From: Acinetobacter lactucae
GTDB lineage: Bacteria > Pseudomonadota > Gammaproteobacteria > Pseudomonadales > Moraxellaceae
Direction: 5' to 3'
Assembly: GCF_001605885.1 (NCBI RefSeq)
Contig: NZ_LRPE01000009.1
Coordinates: forward strand, 124,001 to 188,000
Length of the DNA stretch: 64,000 nucleotides
Made by a program: the position numbers and the translations under genes. The notes below the pieces were generated by a model. It was not told the origin of the DNA. It was given only the letters and a program-made list of their open reading frames with translations, and made no database searches. This document shows, one piece after another, positions 19,026 through 27,005 of the stretch. Numbering within the stretch: the stretch's first letter is position 1; the number at the start of each line of letters is the position of its first letter.

Positions 19026-19724
19026 TTAAATCCATGTCAGTAAATCTGGACGTTCAGCTTTTATAAAGTGATGTTCATTTAAACTTAATACCTGAGCTTC
19101 ATTTCCAACCAAACGCAAAGTGGTGAGGCTTGTATTAGCAATTGCCCAATTCAACGCAAAAGTCCGATTGGGGCTAAGTTCAAGCAGTTTGCCAATTGCT
19201 ACGGAAATCACACCGCCAGAGGTAAAAACAACTGCATAGCGAGGCTTGGTTTTTGCTAAATCATCACAAAGTTGCTGTAATGCCGTTTCGACTCTATTTT
19301 TAAAATGCGGCCAAGACTCATCATACTCATGATGAAAATCACCATCTGTCCATCGTCCAATGGCACCTTCGAATATTTTGGCAAGATATGCACGAGGGTT
19401 CTGTTCTTGTGCGACATCAGCTTTTAAAAGTTCAGGCTGTTCAAAACGTGGTTCATAGCGGGCAAAAACTTGTTGATGGTTAAACTCATTCCATAAATTG
19501 TTATGATGAATCACTGCATCTGGAAAGCATTCATTGAGTGCGAGCTTTGCTGTTTGCTCATGGCGCTGCATAGTCCCTGCAACCACATAAGGCTGTTCTT
19601 TCAATATTTGCTTAAAATATTGCCCTAATAAAGTCGCTTGAGCTTCACCATTTTCAGACAGTTCATCATAGTTACTTTTACCAAATGAGGCCTGTCCATG
19701 TCTTACCAGATAAATTGTGGTCAT
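19026..19724 (-). CDS. Histidine phosphatase superfamily protein (phosphoglycerate mutase-like)
   Basis: 232 aa. It has the catalytic YLVRHGQASFG at the N-terminus (phospho-His), a later acidic/His region, and VVFTSGGVISVAIG where the second catalytic His-type loop normally sits. It is longer than cobalamin phosphatases and close to the SixA/PGM-like groups found with acyl-CoA dehydrogenase/kinase operons. Its start overlaps the kinase stop by 4 bp (ATGA), showing translational coupling. A role removing phosphate from a pathway intermediate is inference. Confidence 0.82.
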   Translation of the reverse strand: MTTIYLVRHGQASFGKSNYDELSENGEAQATLLGQYFKQILKEQPYVVAGTMQRHEQTAKLALNECFPDAVIHHNNLWNEFNHQQVFARYEPRFEQPELLKADVAQEQNPRAYLAKIFEGAIGRWTDGDFHHEYDESWPHFKNRVETALQQLCDDLAKTKPRYAVVFTSGGVISVAIGKLLELSPNRTFALNWAIANTSLTTLRLVGNEAQVLSLNEHHFIKAERPDLLTWI

Positions 19725-20842
19725 TTTCTTAAAATACCCTGTATTTTCTGTAGAGATTGCTGAGCAAATTCCGATTCTTGCAATTTTTGCTGCCCAATAA
19801 GTTTTAAAGCTCTGATATGCAGCGCATGAATGACAATCCAGAAATCTTTAAAAGCAGGATTTCGGGTTTGCTTGTGGTAATAACGGTAATAGATTTGCTG
19901 GGCAATCACTGCTAAGCGGAATACACCAAACACTTCATAAAAAGCCCAGTTTGCAGTTTGCAGACCTGTTTTTTGCAAATAATAGTCAACGACTTCTTTT
20001 CGAGAGAACATTCCCTTTAAGTGAGTCGGCTGACGGCGTGTTGATCTAAAAATCATGTTATCCGTAGGCTCAACCCAGTAGGCCAAAGCACTACCCAAAT
20101 CCATTAGTGGATCACCCAAGGTCGCCATTTCCCAATCAAGCACACCAATCACTTCTGTTGGATGCTCTGGATCTAAAATCACATTATCAAAACGCCAATC
20201 ATTGTGAATAATACAAGTCGTCGAGTCTTGAGGGATATTATCGTTTAGCCATTTTCGGACATATTTAAATGAAGGAACATTAATTGTGCGAACCTTTTCA
20301 TAACGCTTATCCCAACCCTCAACTTGTCTACGGCAATATCCTGTACCTTTACCAAGTTCAGCTAAAGGCGTGTTCTCATAAGGAACTTGATGTAACTCAA
20401 TCAGCTTATCAATAACATTTATACAAAGCTCATGAACATCTTCTTCATTAAAACCAAGTTCAGGCGGTAATTTTGCACGAGGAATAATGCCTTCAATGCG
20501 TTCCATAACATAAAAATCACAGCCAATGACCGATTCATCCTGACAAAGTGCCACCATTTTAGGAAGCACAGGATAATAAGGCGCAAGGTTTTTCTGCACC
20601 ATATATTCACGGGCCATATCGTGGGCCGATTTCGCTTTTGTTCCTTTTGGAGGACGTCGTAAAATTAAATCGGTATTTTCATACTTTAAACGATAAGTCC
20701 AATTCGACGCCCCACCTGTATATTGAGTAACAACTGCTAGACCAACCAACTCAACACCTTGGCTTTTTAACCAGTTTTCAACTGCCCCAATATCAAGCTC
20801 TTCACCTTCACGTACTTCACCGCCTATATCAATTACCGACAT
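19721..20842 (-). CDS. APH-type phosphotransferase (ACAD10/11-like kinase)
   Basis: 373 aa. The phosphotransferase core shows the catalytic loop IIHNDWRFDNVIL, the metal-binding GVLDWEMATLGDPLMDLG and an N-terminal nucleotide region GGASNWTYRL. These are hallmarks of the aminoglycoside-phosphotransferase superfamily branch that partners with acyl-CoA dehydrogenases. The ATG at 20842 is preferred: AAAGGA sits 7 nt upstream, while the in-frame GTG at 20848 touches it. In Pseudomonas LvaA/LvaC and mammalian ACAD10/11 such kinases phosphorylate 4-hydroxyacyl-CoA. Here the dehydrogenase is the next gene upstream. Antibiotic resistance is unlikely. Confidence 0.85.
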   Translation of the reverse strand: MSVIDIGGEVREGEELDIGAVENWLKSQGVELVGLAVVTQYTGGASNWTYRLKYENTDLILRRPPKGTKAKSAHDMAREYMVQKNLAPYYPVLPKMVALCQDESVIGCDFYVMERIEGIIPRAKLPPELGFNEEDVHELCINVIDKLIELHQVPYENTPLAELGKGTGYCRRQVEGWDKRYEKVRTINVPSFKYVRKWLNDNIPQDSTTCIIHNDWRFDNVILDPEHPTEVIGVLDWEMATLGDPLMDLGSALAYWVEPTDNMIFRSTRRQPTHLKGMFSRKEVVDYYLQKTGLQTANWAFYEVFGVFRLAVIAQQIYYRYYHKQTRNPAFKDFWIVIHALHIRALKLIGQQKLQESEFAQQSLQKIQGILRK

Positions 20843-20859
20843 ATTCACTTCCTTTAAAC

Positions 20860-22101
20860 TTATACTTTCTTATGACGACCATAACCACGTTTGGCCAACT
20901 CTAATTTGGCAATCATGCCTTTATGCACTTCATCTGGACCATCAGCTAAACGTAAACTGCGTGCTTGGGCAAAGAAACCTGTTAATGGTGTATCTCTTGA
21001 AACACCCGCACCGCCATGTAGCTGAATCGCCATATCGACTACTTTTTCTAAAACACTCGGAGCGACCACTTTAATTGCAGATATTTCTGTTAAAGCAGCC
21101 ATATTTCCTAAAGTATCCATTTTATAAGCAGCATACAAGGTTAAAAGTCTGGCTTGATCTATGGCGACTCGAGCATCGGCTACACGTTCGAGGTTTCCTC
21201 CGAGTTTTAAAATTTCTTTGCCAAACGCCGTTCTAGACATGCCTCTATCAATCATGAGTTCTAGTGCTTTTTCAGCAGCCCCAATACAGCGCATGCAATG
21301 GTGAATACGTCCTGGCCCTAAACGCCCTTGTGCAATTTCAAAACCTTGGCCCGCTCCGCCAATAAAGTTTTCAAGAGGCACCCGAACATTCTTAAAATGG
21401 ACTTCACCATGTCCATGCGGTGCATCGTAGTCACCAAACACAGGTAACATCCGCTGAATTTCAACACCCGCCGTATCAATCGGTACTAAAACCATAGAGT
21501 GTTGATGATGACGGTCTTTACTTTCATCTGGGGTGTGCGCCATAAAAATAATGACTTTGGCATTGGGGTCACCTAAACCAGACGACCACCACTTTTTGCC
21601 ATTTAAAACAATTTCATTACCGTCGATGATCGCAGTCGCTTGCATATTGGTTGCATCGCTTGACGCAACATCAGGTTCAGTCATGCAAAAAACAGAGCGA
21701 ATTTTTCCGTCCAATAAAGGTTCTAACCATTGCTGTTTTTGCTGTTCACTACCATAGCGCCATAACAATTCCATATTTCCCGTATCCGGTGCATTACAGT
21801 TAAAAACTGTAGGCGCCAATAAACTACGACCAGTTAATTCGGCAATATGAGCATATTCTTGAACAGTTAATCCAGCACCCAGCTTTTCATCGGGTAAAAA
21901 CATATTCCAAAGGCCAGCTTGCTTCGCTTTAGATTTCAGCGTTTCTAGAAGTTCAGGCCACTGCCATTTTTTCCAATTTCCATCCGGATTTAACTCATGA
22001 ACTTCTTCCCAAAATTTTGCTTCGACAGGTTCTATTTCTTCTAAAATAAATTTTCTTGTTCGCTCGACAAAATCTTGAGCTTTTTTTGAGAGTTCAAACA
22101 T
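20860..22101 (-). CDS. Acyl-CoA dehydrogenase family protein (ACAD10/11-like)
   Basis: 413 aa. Typical motifs are VFCMTEPDVASSDATNMQ, EIVLNGKKWWSSG, GRIHHCMRCIGAAEKALELMIDRGMSRTAFGKEI and IQLHGGAGVSRDTPL. It is the first gene of the operon ACAD - kinase - phosphatase - SDR and divergent from a LysR gene. The ACAD10/11 group differs from ordinary fatty-acid dehydrogenases in acting on phosphorylated or hydroxylated acyl-CoAs. The adjacent kinase supports that reading. Ordinary medium-chain acyl-CoA oxidation is the alternative. Confidence 0.88.
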   Translation of the reverse strand: MFELSKKAQDFVERTRKFILEEIEPVEAKFWEEVHELNPDGNWKKWQWPELLETLKSKAKQAGLWNMFLPDEKLGAGLTVQEYAHIAELTGRSLLAPTVFNCNAPDTGNMELLWRYGSEQQKQQWLEPLLDGKIRSVFCMTEPDVASSDATNMQATAIIDGNEIVLNGKKWWSSGLGDPNAKVIIFMAHTPDESKDRHHQHSMVLVPIDTAGVEIQRMLPVFGDYDAPHGHGEVHFKNVRVPLENFIGGAGQGFEIAQGRLGPGRIHHCMRCIGAAEKALELMIDRGMSRTAFGKEILKLGGNLERVADARVAIDQARLLTLYAAYKMDTLGNMAALTEISAIKVVAPSVLEKVVDMAIQLHGGAGVSRDTPLTGFFAQARSLRLADGPDEVHKGMIAKLELAKRGYGRHKKV

Positions 22102-22189
22102 TCTTTTTCCTTTACATCATTATCTGGTCTTTACATCAACATAACTTGAAACTTAATATGAATGAAATGATTTTATTAAATAATGCCTC

Positions 22190-23110
22190 ATGAATAATAT
22201 TCATAACCTTCACGGCCTAGACTTAAGTTTTTTTCACCGAATTGATATCAATTTATATCCGCTTTTTGTTGCGGTTTATGAGCAAAAAAGTATTTCAAAT
22301 GCGGCAAATAGTCTCAATATTACGCAGTCGGCAGCCAGTCACGCCTTGCAAAGATTACGTCAGCAACTTGAAGATGATGTGTTTATACGAGTAGGCAATA
22401 AAATGTCTGCCACTCCTTTTGCCGAACAGATTTACCCAACTGTGAAGCAAGCGCTTTTAACCATTCAAAATATTAGCCAGCAAAAACATGTCTTTGATCC
22501 AACAAGTCTAAAAAATTTAAAAATCGCCGTGCATGATGAAATTGAGCCGATTATTCTTCCAAAGCTTGCTCAACATTTTCAAAATCTTAATTTAGATTTG
22601 CAGTTTATGAGTATGAAACTCGATCGAAAACATATTATGGCGGACTTGGCGACACAGCAGCTCGATTTTGTGATTGACCTAGAACAATACTTATCTCCAA
22701 AAATTACTTTTGATCATTTGGTAACAGATGAGTTCGTCATTTGCAGTCAACTTAAAGAAGTCGATTTATCGAGCTATATGAGTGGTCGACATATCGGTGT
22801 TTCGTCACGCCGTACAGGCGCCTTACTTGAAGATATTTATTTAAACCAACATCAAAAAATTTCTAGAAATGTATTTATGCGCTGTCAAAACTACTCAACG
22901 GCCTTACAAGTTCTGGCGGCTCAGGCCAACGCAATACTGACCATGCCTCGAATGATTTTGCAGCATTTATCTTATAGTTCTGAAATTTGCTTACATTCCC
23001 TACCTTTTGAGATAACCAATATTAAAATGGGTATGTTTTGGCACGAAGATTTAAGGGATAATTTAAGACATCAATTTTTGCGACATGAAATTATTAAACT
23101 TTTTCAGTAA
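22190..23110 (+). CDS. LysR-family transcriptional regulator
   Basis: 306 aa. The N-terminal winged helix is visible (LYPLFVAVYEQKSISNAANSLNITQSAASHALQRLRQQLEDDVFIRV), followed by a LysR substrate-binding domain. About 18 residues precede the helix-turn-helix. It is divergent from the acyl-CoA dehydrogenase operon with 88 bp between starts, the classical LysR arrangement, so it probably controls that operon. The effector is unknown. Confidence 0.88.
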   Translation: MNNIHNLHGLDLSFFHRIDINLYPLFVAVYEQKSISNAANSLNITQSAASHALQRLRQQLEDDVFIRVGNKMSATPFAEQIYPTVKQALLTIQNISQQKHVFDPTSLKNLKIAVHDEIEPIILPKLAQHFQNLNLDLQFMSMKLDRKHIMADLATQQLDFVIDLEQYLSPKITFDHLVTDEFVICSQLKEVDLSSYMSGRHIGVSSRRTGALLEDIYLNQHQKISRNVFMRCQNYSTALQVLAAQANAILTMPRMILQHLSYSSEICLHSLPFEITNIKMGMFWHEDLRDNLRHQFLRHEIIKLFQ

Positions 23111-23152
23111 CGCAAATTGATCAACCAAGTTTCTATCGTACAAGGACCAGTA

Positions 23153-23965
23153 ATGAGTAAAGATGAACGGATAATCCAGAATCAGGACAACAAAAAAACG
23201 ATTCGTCATGAAGATTACATTGCTGGCATCGGTAAAGGCATGGCGATTTTAGATAGCTTTAGCAGTAATCAACACCGTTTAAATATTTCGATGGCAGCCG
23301 AAAAAACAGGACTCACCCGAGCAGCAGCAAGACGCCACTTACTAACTTTAGAATATCTAGGTTATCTTGAATCTGATGGTCATTATTACTATTTAACTCC
23401 TAAAGTTCTTAAATTTTCAGGAGCTTATTTAGGTGCAGCTCAGCTTCCAAAAGTATCTCAACCCTTATTAAATCTGTTAACCAACCAAACTTCTCTCATT
23501 TATTCAGTGATGGTACTTGATGGTTATGAAGCCATTACCATTGCCCGTAGTGCTGCCCACCAACAAACCGACAGAGTAAACCCATACGGTTTGCACTTAG
23601 GTAACCGCCTACCTGCTCATGCGACCTCGGCGGGTAAAATTTTACTGGCACATTTAAGCCAACAAGAACAATTGGACTGGCTTCAAAAATATCCTCTTCA
23701 GCGTTTAACCAAATATACCCATGTCGAAAATGATAAATTTTTAGAGTTACTAAAGGAGATTCGAGAACAAGATTGGTGCTATTCACGTGAAGAACACGAA
23801 TTAGGAGTTCATGCGCTCGCCGTACCGATTTATGGACAAGACTTTAAAGTTGTTGCAGCTTTGAATATTGTCTCTCCGACCATGAGAACAACTGAAGAGT
23901 ATTTAATTCAACACATTTTGCCTTTATTGCAAGAAACTTCGCGGGATTTGAGACAAGTTCTTTAA
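23153..23965 (+). CDS. IclR-family regulator of the PcaR/PcaU/PobR group
   Basis: 270 aa from the ATG with CAAGGACC upstream; an earlier in-frame TTG at 23117 lacks a site. The N-terminal helix-turn-helix domain (YIAGIGKGMAILDSF, GLTRAAARRHLLTLEYLGYL) and IclR effector domain (GNRLPAHATSAGKILLAHL, SREEHELGVHALAVPI) closely follow Acinetobacter PcaU/PobR. These activate protocatechuate or 4-hydroxybenzoate genes. The pca operon about 17 kb away has a PcaU-type operator but no adjacent regulator, so this gene is a candidate for pcaU. Equally it could be a paralogue serving its neighbours. Confidence 0.85.
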   Translation: MSKDERIIQNQDNKKTIRHEDYIAGIGKGMAILDSFSSNQHRLNISMAAEKTGLTRAAARRHLLTLEYLGYLESDGHYYYLTPKVLKFSGAYLGAAQLPKVSQPLLNLLTNQTSLIYSVMVLDGYEAITIARSAAHQQTDRVNPYGLHLGNRLPAHATSAGKILLAHLSQQEQLDWLQKYPLQRLTKYTHVENDKFLELLKEIREQDWCYSREEHELGVHALAVPIYGQDFKVVAALNIVSPTMRTTEEYLIQHILPLLQETSRDLRQVL

Positions 23966-23971
23966 ATCTTA

Positions 23972-24056
23972 CTTAGGCTATTTTCATAAGATAATTTTGT
24001 CGTTTGCTTAGGCTATTTAGGATAGTGAAAACACAAAATAAATGCTTAGGCTATTT
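23972..24056. repeat. Three direct copies of a 12-bp repeat CTTAGGCTATTT
   Basis: Exact copies occur at 23972-23983, 24007-24018 and 24045-24056, spaced 35 and 38 bp, filling the gap between the convergent IclR and MBL-hydrolase genes. The same word recurs at 26469-26480 and 54810-54821, with a diverged copy at 26814-26825. All are intergenic and in the same orientation. Function unknown. Confidence 0.8.
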
Positions 24057-24923
24057 CTAGAAATAGTTGAAAGGAATTTTCAAATAACGGATGCCATTCG
24101 ATTCTGGTTCCGGAAAATTTCCACCGTTCATATTAATTTGAATTGAAGGCAGAATTAATTTTGGCATTGCCAAAGTTGCATCTCGTTCTTGACGCATTTT
24201 TATGAATGAGTCTTTGGAAACACGTCGATTTAAATGAATGTTGCTTTGCTTTTGAGTCTTAATATCTGTTTGACATACATATTCATCACGGCCTTCAGGC
24301 TTATAGTCATGGCATAAGAACATGCGCATGTTTTCAGGAAGTGTATAAAGCTTTTGTACCGAATCATAAAGTGCAGCAGCACTTCCTTTAGGAAAATCGC
24401 ATCTGGCTGAGCCATAATCTGGCATAAATAAGGTATCGCCAACAAAGACAGCATCATCAATTACATAGCTGAGACAAGCCGGTGTATGTCCTGGTGTAGG
24501 AATGTTATAGGCTTCTATATTCCCTATTTTGAAATGTTCATAATCTTCGAACAAATAATCAAAGGGCTGATTTTCATTGAATTTCTTAAAATCAAAATTA
24601 TAGATAGCCGAAAATGTTTCTTGTACTACCGAGATTTTTTGACTAATCGCAATTGTACCGCCCAATTTAGATTTTAAATATTGAGCCGCGGTCATATGGT
24701 CGGCGTGTACATGGGTTTCTAAAATCCATTGCACTTTAAAGTTTTGAGCCAAGACATAATCGATAATACGATCGGCATTGGTTGTTTTTGTAGTTGCCGA
24801 AGCTGCGTCATAGTCAAGCACACTATCAATAATTGCGCATTGACGAGTCGCTAAATCCGCAACAACATAGCTAAAAGTATTGGTGTTTTCATCAAAAAAA
24901 TCTTTTACTAGAGGTTGTTGCAT
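24057..24923 (-). CDS. MBL-fold hydrolase, Blh/persulfide dioxygenase-like
   Basis: 288 aa metallo-beta-lactamase fold. Metal ligands are in ETHVHADH (HxHxDH), TPGHTPA, VGDTLF and LCHDY. The pattern TLFMPDYGSARCDFPKGSA matches the Blh/ETHE1-like sulfur hydrolases associated with BigR-type sulfide detoxification. The two genes transcribed just before it encode YeeE/YedE-type sulfur transport halves, supporting persulfide or sulfide handling. The gene start is followed 4 bp upstream by the end of the YeeE half. No ArsR/BigR regulator is beside it. Confidence 0.85.
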   Translation of the reverse strand: MQQPLVKDFFDENTNTFSYVVADLATRQCAIIDSVLDYDAASATTKTTNADRIIDYVLAQNFKVQWILETHVHADHMTAAQYLKSKLGGTIAISQKISVVQETFSAIYNFDFKKFNENQPFDYLFEDYEHFKIGNIEAYNIPTPGHTPACLSYVIDDAVFVGDTLFMPDYGSARCDFPKGSAAALYDSVQKLYTLPENMRMFLCHDYKPEGRDEYVCQTDIKTQKQSNIHLNRRVSKDSFIKMRQERDATLAMPKLILPSIQINMNGGNFPEPESNGIRYLKIPFNYF

Positions 24924-24927
24924 AGGT

Positions 24928-25341
24928 TTAATTTCCTTTATTTAAGACTCGGTAAATAAACATTCCTAATAACATAGCGACAATAAAATAAAGCGCTTCA
25001 AAATGTCCTAATCCAATCAGAGTTAAAGCGGGCGCTGGACATATCCCTGCTATTCCCCAGCCTATACCGAAAATAAAAGCTCCAACAATTAACCTTTGGT
25101 CAATCTGTGTATTTGTTGGTAATTGAATTTGTTCATTAAAAAGCGTTTTAGGACTTTTTATAGCCTTTTGAAATGGAATAAATGCCACAGCAATCGCGCC
25201 TAACATCACAAACATTAAGCTAATATCCCACTGCCCAAAGATATCTAAAAACCCTAATACTTTTTCAGGATTAGACATACCAGAAATAATCAAGCCTAAT
25301 GAAAACAAAGCACCAAATATAAAAGCAAAAATATTTTTCAT
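24928..25341 (-). CDS. YeeE/YedE-family membrane protein, second half (DUF6691-like)
   Basis: 137 aa, four predicted membrane helices (IFAFIFGALFSLGLIISGMSNP, LMFVMLGAIAVAFIPF, FIFGIGWGIAGICPAPAL, FIVAMLLGMFIYRVL). It contains the conserved GICPAP motif with a Cys that YeeE/YedE transporters use in thiosulfate or sulfur relay. The ATG at 25341 with GGGGTAATTTT is preferred over an upstream ATG that would overlap the previous gene. It pairs with the preceding 137-aa half to make a split transporter. Confidence 0.82.
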   Translation of the reverse strand: MKNIFAFIFGALFSLGLIISGMSNPEKVLGFLDIFGQWDISLMFVMLGAIAVAFIPFQKAIKSPKTLFNEQIQLPTNTQIDQRLIVGAFIFGIGWGIAGICPAPALTLIGLGHFEALYFIVAMLLGMFIYRVLNKGN

Positions 25342-25345
25342 AAAA

Positions 25346-25759
25346 TTACCCCAACACATGACGAATGATATAAACCGTTAACATGCCAACAAACATGAAA
25401 ACTGCTGTCGCTATCATCGAGCGTTTTGATAACCTGCTCATACCACAAATACCATGACCGCTTGTACATCCAGAGCCTAACCGTGTTCCAAAGCCAACAA
25501 GTACACCTGCTAAAATAAGTACAAATGTGTTCGCTTTAATTTCAATTTCAGGCTGATAAAAATAACCATATATGAACGGTGTAATCATGAGTCCGGCAAT
25601 GAACCAGAAGGCAGAACTCTTAAAGGTGTCTTTAGTAGGATTTATGATTTGAGCAAGCAATCCACTAATTCCGGCCATACGACCATTTATATATAAATAT
25701 CCAACTGTTGCGATGCCGAGTAATAAACCACCCAAGAAGGCATAGACAATATTTGACAT
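25346..25759 (-). CDS. YeeE/YedE-family membrane protein, first half
   Basis: 137 aa with four predicted helices and the signature GFGTRLGSGCTSGHGICGMSRLS, whose Cys residues are the sulfur-relay motif of YeeE/YedE proteins. With the next gene (4 bp gap) it forms the two-gene PmpA/PmpB-type transporter seen with Blh hydrolases in sulfide-responsive operons. It is the first gene of the three-gene set. Upstream (25760-25830) is AT-rich sequence likely to hold the promoter. Confidence 0.85.
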   Translation of the reverse strand: MSNIVYAFLGGLLLGIATVGYLYINGRMAGISGLLAQIINPTKDTFKSSAFWFIAGLMITPFIYGYFYQPEIEIKANTFVLILAGVLVGFGTRLGSGCTSGHGICGMSRLSKRSMIATAVFMFVGMLTVYIIRHVLG

Positions 25760-25864
25760 ATAACCACTCTTAACAATATATGTTTTTATAATCTGTATTA
25801 TACGCTGATTCTTTTAGAAATACTTAAAGTAAAACGTCTAACCTTATAATTCTTCTTAACAAGA

Positions 25865-25890
25865 AAAAGCCCCAAGGTTTTGGGGCTTTT
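25865..25890 (-). terminator. Intrinsic terminator after the DUF6438-like lipoprotein gene
   Basis: AAAAGCCCCAA (25865-25875) pairs with TTGGGGCTTTT (25880-25890) around a four-base loop. On the minus strand the stem ends in U-rich sequence (TTTTTCTT). It starts 5 bp after the lipoprotein stop. Confidence 0.85.
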
Positions 25891-25894
25891 ATCA

Positions 25895-26362
25895 TTAAAT
25901 TAGATCTTTAATGCCTAATTGTTCAGGCAGTTTTTCCATGACTTTATTCAATCTAGTATTTGCCGGAGAAATACAACCTGTGTAATGGCTCAATTTTGTT
26001 TCCGTACCATTTGGTTGAATCCATGAAATGTAATAGCTAGACATGTCTGTTGCCGTTTGCAGACAACCCGCAGTTTTAGATTGTGTACCTGTTTCAGGAC
26101 GATAAGCTTTTAGATCATCTGCAAGTTTTTTATAGTCTTTTACGCTACCTTGAATTTCTTTAACACCAATAGCTTTAGTGTATTGTTTACCTTCAAAGCG
26201 AATTAAACCCGTTGGTGTTACTTCTACAGAATAAATTGGACATGCACCAAAGCATGGGCTAGAAGCATAACGAATTGTCTCTTGTGTATTCGGTGCTTGC
26301 TGAACAGAAGCACAACCCATCAAAGCTAAACCAGATAAAGTTGCAAGAACCAAAAATCTCAT
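25895..26362 (-). CDS. DUF6438-like lipoprotein
   Basis: 155 aa from the ATG at 26362, chosen because AGGTGATACG precedes it; an upstream in-frame start adds seven residues without a site. Signal peptide with lipobox LALMGC, so it is lipid-anchored. The mature domain SSPCFGACPIYSVEVTPTGLIRFEGKQYT has the C-x3-C-P-x-Y-x-V pattern of DUF6438 proteins, whose function is unknown. Further Cys residues (GCL, GCI) may form disulfides. It stands alone between the sulfur genes and the attenuator-like unit. Confidence 0.8.
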   Translation of the reverse strand: MRFLVLATLSGLALMGCASVQQAPNTQETIRYASSPCFGACPIYSVEVTPTGLIRFEGKQYTKAIGVKEIQGSVKDYKKLADDLKAYRPETGTQSKTAGCLQTATDMSSYYISWIQPNGTETKLSHYTGCISPANTRLNKVMEKLPEQLGIKDLI

Positions 26363-26468
26363 CGTATCACCTATTATTATCAAGTGGCTTTAATTTATCA
26401 AATCATACACTTCTTGTCATTAAAGACTATTTTTTGTGATTCTCTACAATATTTATTTCACATACCCG

Positions 26469-26480
26469 CTTAGGCTATTT
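26469..26480 (+). repeat. Dispersed 12-bp repeat CTTAGGCTATTT, fourth exact copy
   Basis: Exact match to the repeat clustered at 23972-24056. It lies in the non-coding interval just beyond the orphan terminator. A diverged copy (GTTAGGCTATAT) is at 26814-26825, so the orphan unit is bracketed by two copies. Confidence 0.7.
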
Positions 26481-26514
26481 AAATATTAATTAAAAATTGT
26501 TCCCGTCTTTTCAT

Positions 26515-26543
26515 AAAAAAAGGCCCATCTTTCGATGAGCCTT
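26515..26543 (-). terminator. Intrinsic terminator of an orphan leader transcript
   Basis: On the minus strand AAGGCTCATC (26543-26534) pairs with GATGGGCCTT (26529-26520) through a GAAA tetraloop, with one G-U pair, followed by five more U. No protein gene precedes it for over 450 bp. A competing hairpin (TTAAGCT at 26561-26555 with AGCTTAA at 26548-26542) overlaps its left arm. Confidence 0.82.
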
Positions 26544-26557
26544 AAGCTAATAAGAGC

Positions 26558-26611
26558 TTAAATTCCTGAAATACAAATTATTACTAGATAGTAATAACCT
26601 GCGTCGACCAT
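26558..26611 (-). CDS. Candidate 17-aa leader peptide (orphan attenuator)
   Basis: ATG at 26611 encodes MVDAGYYYLVIICISGI and stops with TAA at 26560-26558. Three consecutive Tyr are followed by Leu-Val-Ile-Ile-Cys-Ile, a composition typical of attenuator leader peptides. The stop codon lies inside the left arm of the hairpin that competes with the terminator at 26515-26543, the usual geometry for ribosome-dependent attenuation. The ribosome-binding site is weak. The next downstream gene is the DUF6438-like lipoprotein about 150 bp on. Whether the peptide is made is unproven. Confidence 0.45.
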   Translation of the reverse strand: MVDAGYYYLVIICISGI

Positions 26612-26648
26612 TCTAACGCAACCCAATAAATTATATAAATATAATATA

Positions 26649-26678
26649 AATATATATTTACGCTCGTTTTTCCTACAA
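26649..26678 (-). promoter_or_regulatory. Candidate promoter of the orphan leader transcript
   Basis: TTGTAG (26678-26673), 18-bp spacer, TATATT (26654-26649) on the minus strand. Transcription would start near 26642 and end at the terminator near 26515, giving an RNA of about 130 nt. The surrounding region (26363-27005) has no other supportable gene and is very AT-rich. Confidence 0.4.
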
Positions 26679-26970
26679 AAAAAACCTAATTTTTAAGAGT
26701 AAAAACTTAATAATGTTTATTTCTAATTAAAATTCACAACCTTAGGTTAAACAAAACTTAATAAAAGTTAAGCTTTTATTTATAGGTAAAACATTATAAG
26801 AAAATGGTCAATCGTTAGGCTATATCTAGCGTTCAGGATGAAGCGTCTGGTAGGATATTTTAAGTTTGGCAACAACATCAAGCACTTTTTTACTACTTGG
26901 TAAAGCTATCTTGTTAAAAATACAGAATTTACTTTTATTCTTTTATAGAAAAAATATATTAAAGATAAAA

Positions 26971-26997
26971 GGCAAAAGAGAAAATTTCTCTTTTGCC
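26971..26997 (-). terminator. Terminator of the pca-qui operon
   Basis: A perfect 13-bp inverted repeat with arm GGCAAAAGAGAAA (26971-26983 and 26985-26997) begins 9 bp after the quiA stop. On the minus strand it is followed by TTTTATCTTT. Confidence 0.88.
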
Positions 26998-27005
26998 TCA
27001 TTTAA

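Noticed and set aside
19721..20842. Aminoglycoside resistance gene
   Set aside because: The phosphotransferase belongs to the branch paired with acyl-CoA dehydrogenases and sits in a metabolic operon.
26578..26597. 20-bp near-perfect palindrome TTATTACTA-GA-TAGTAATAA as a free-standing operator
   Set aside because: It coincides with the Tyr/Leu/Val/Ile codons of the candidate leader peptide, so it is more simply part of that coding/structured RNA; left open.
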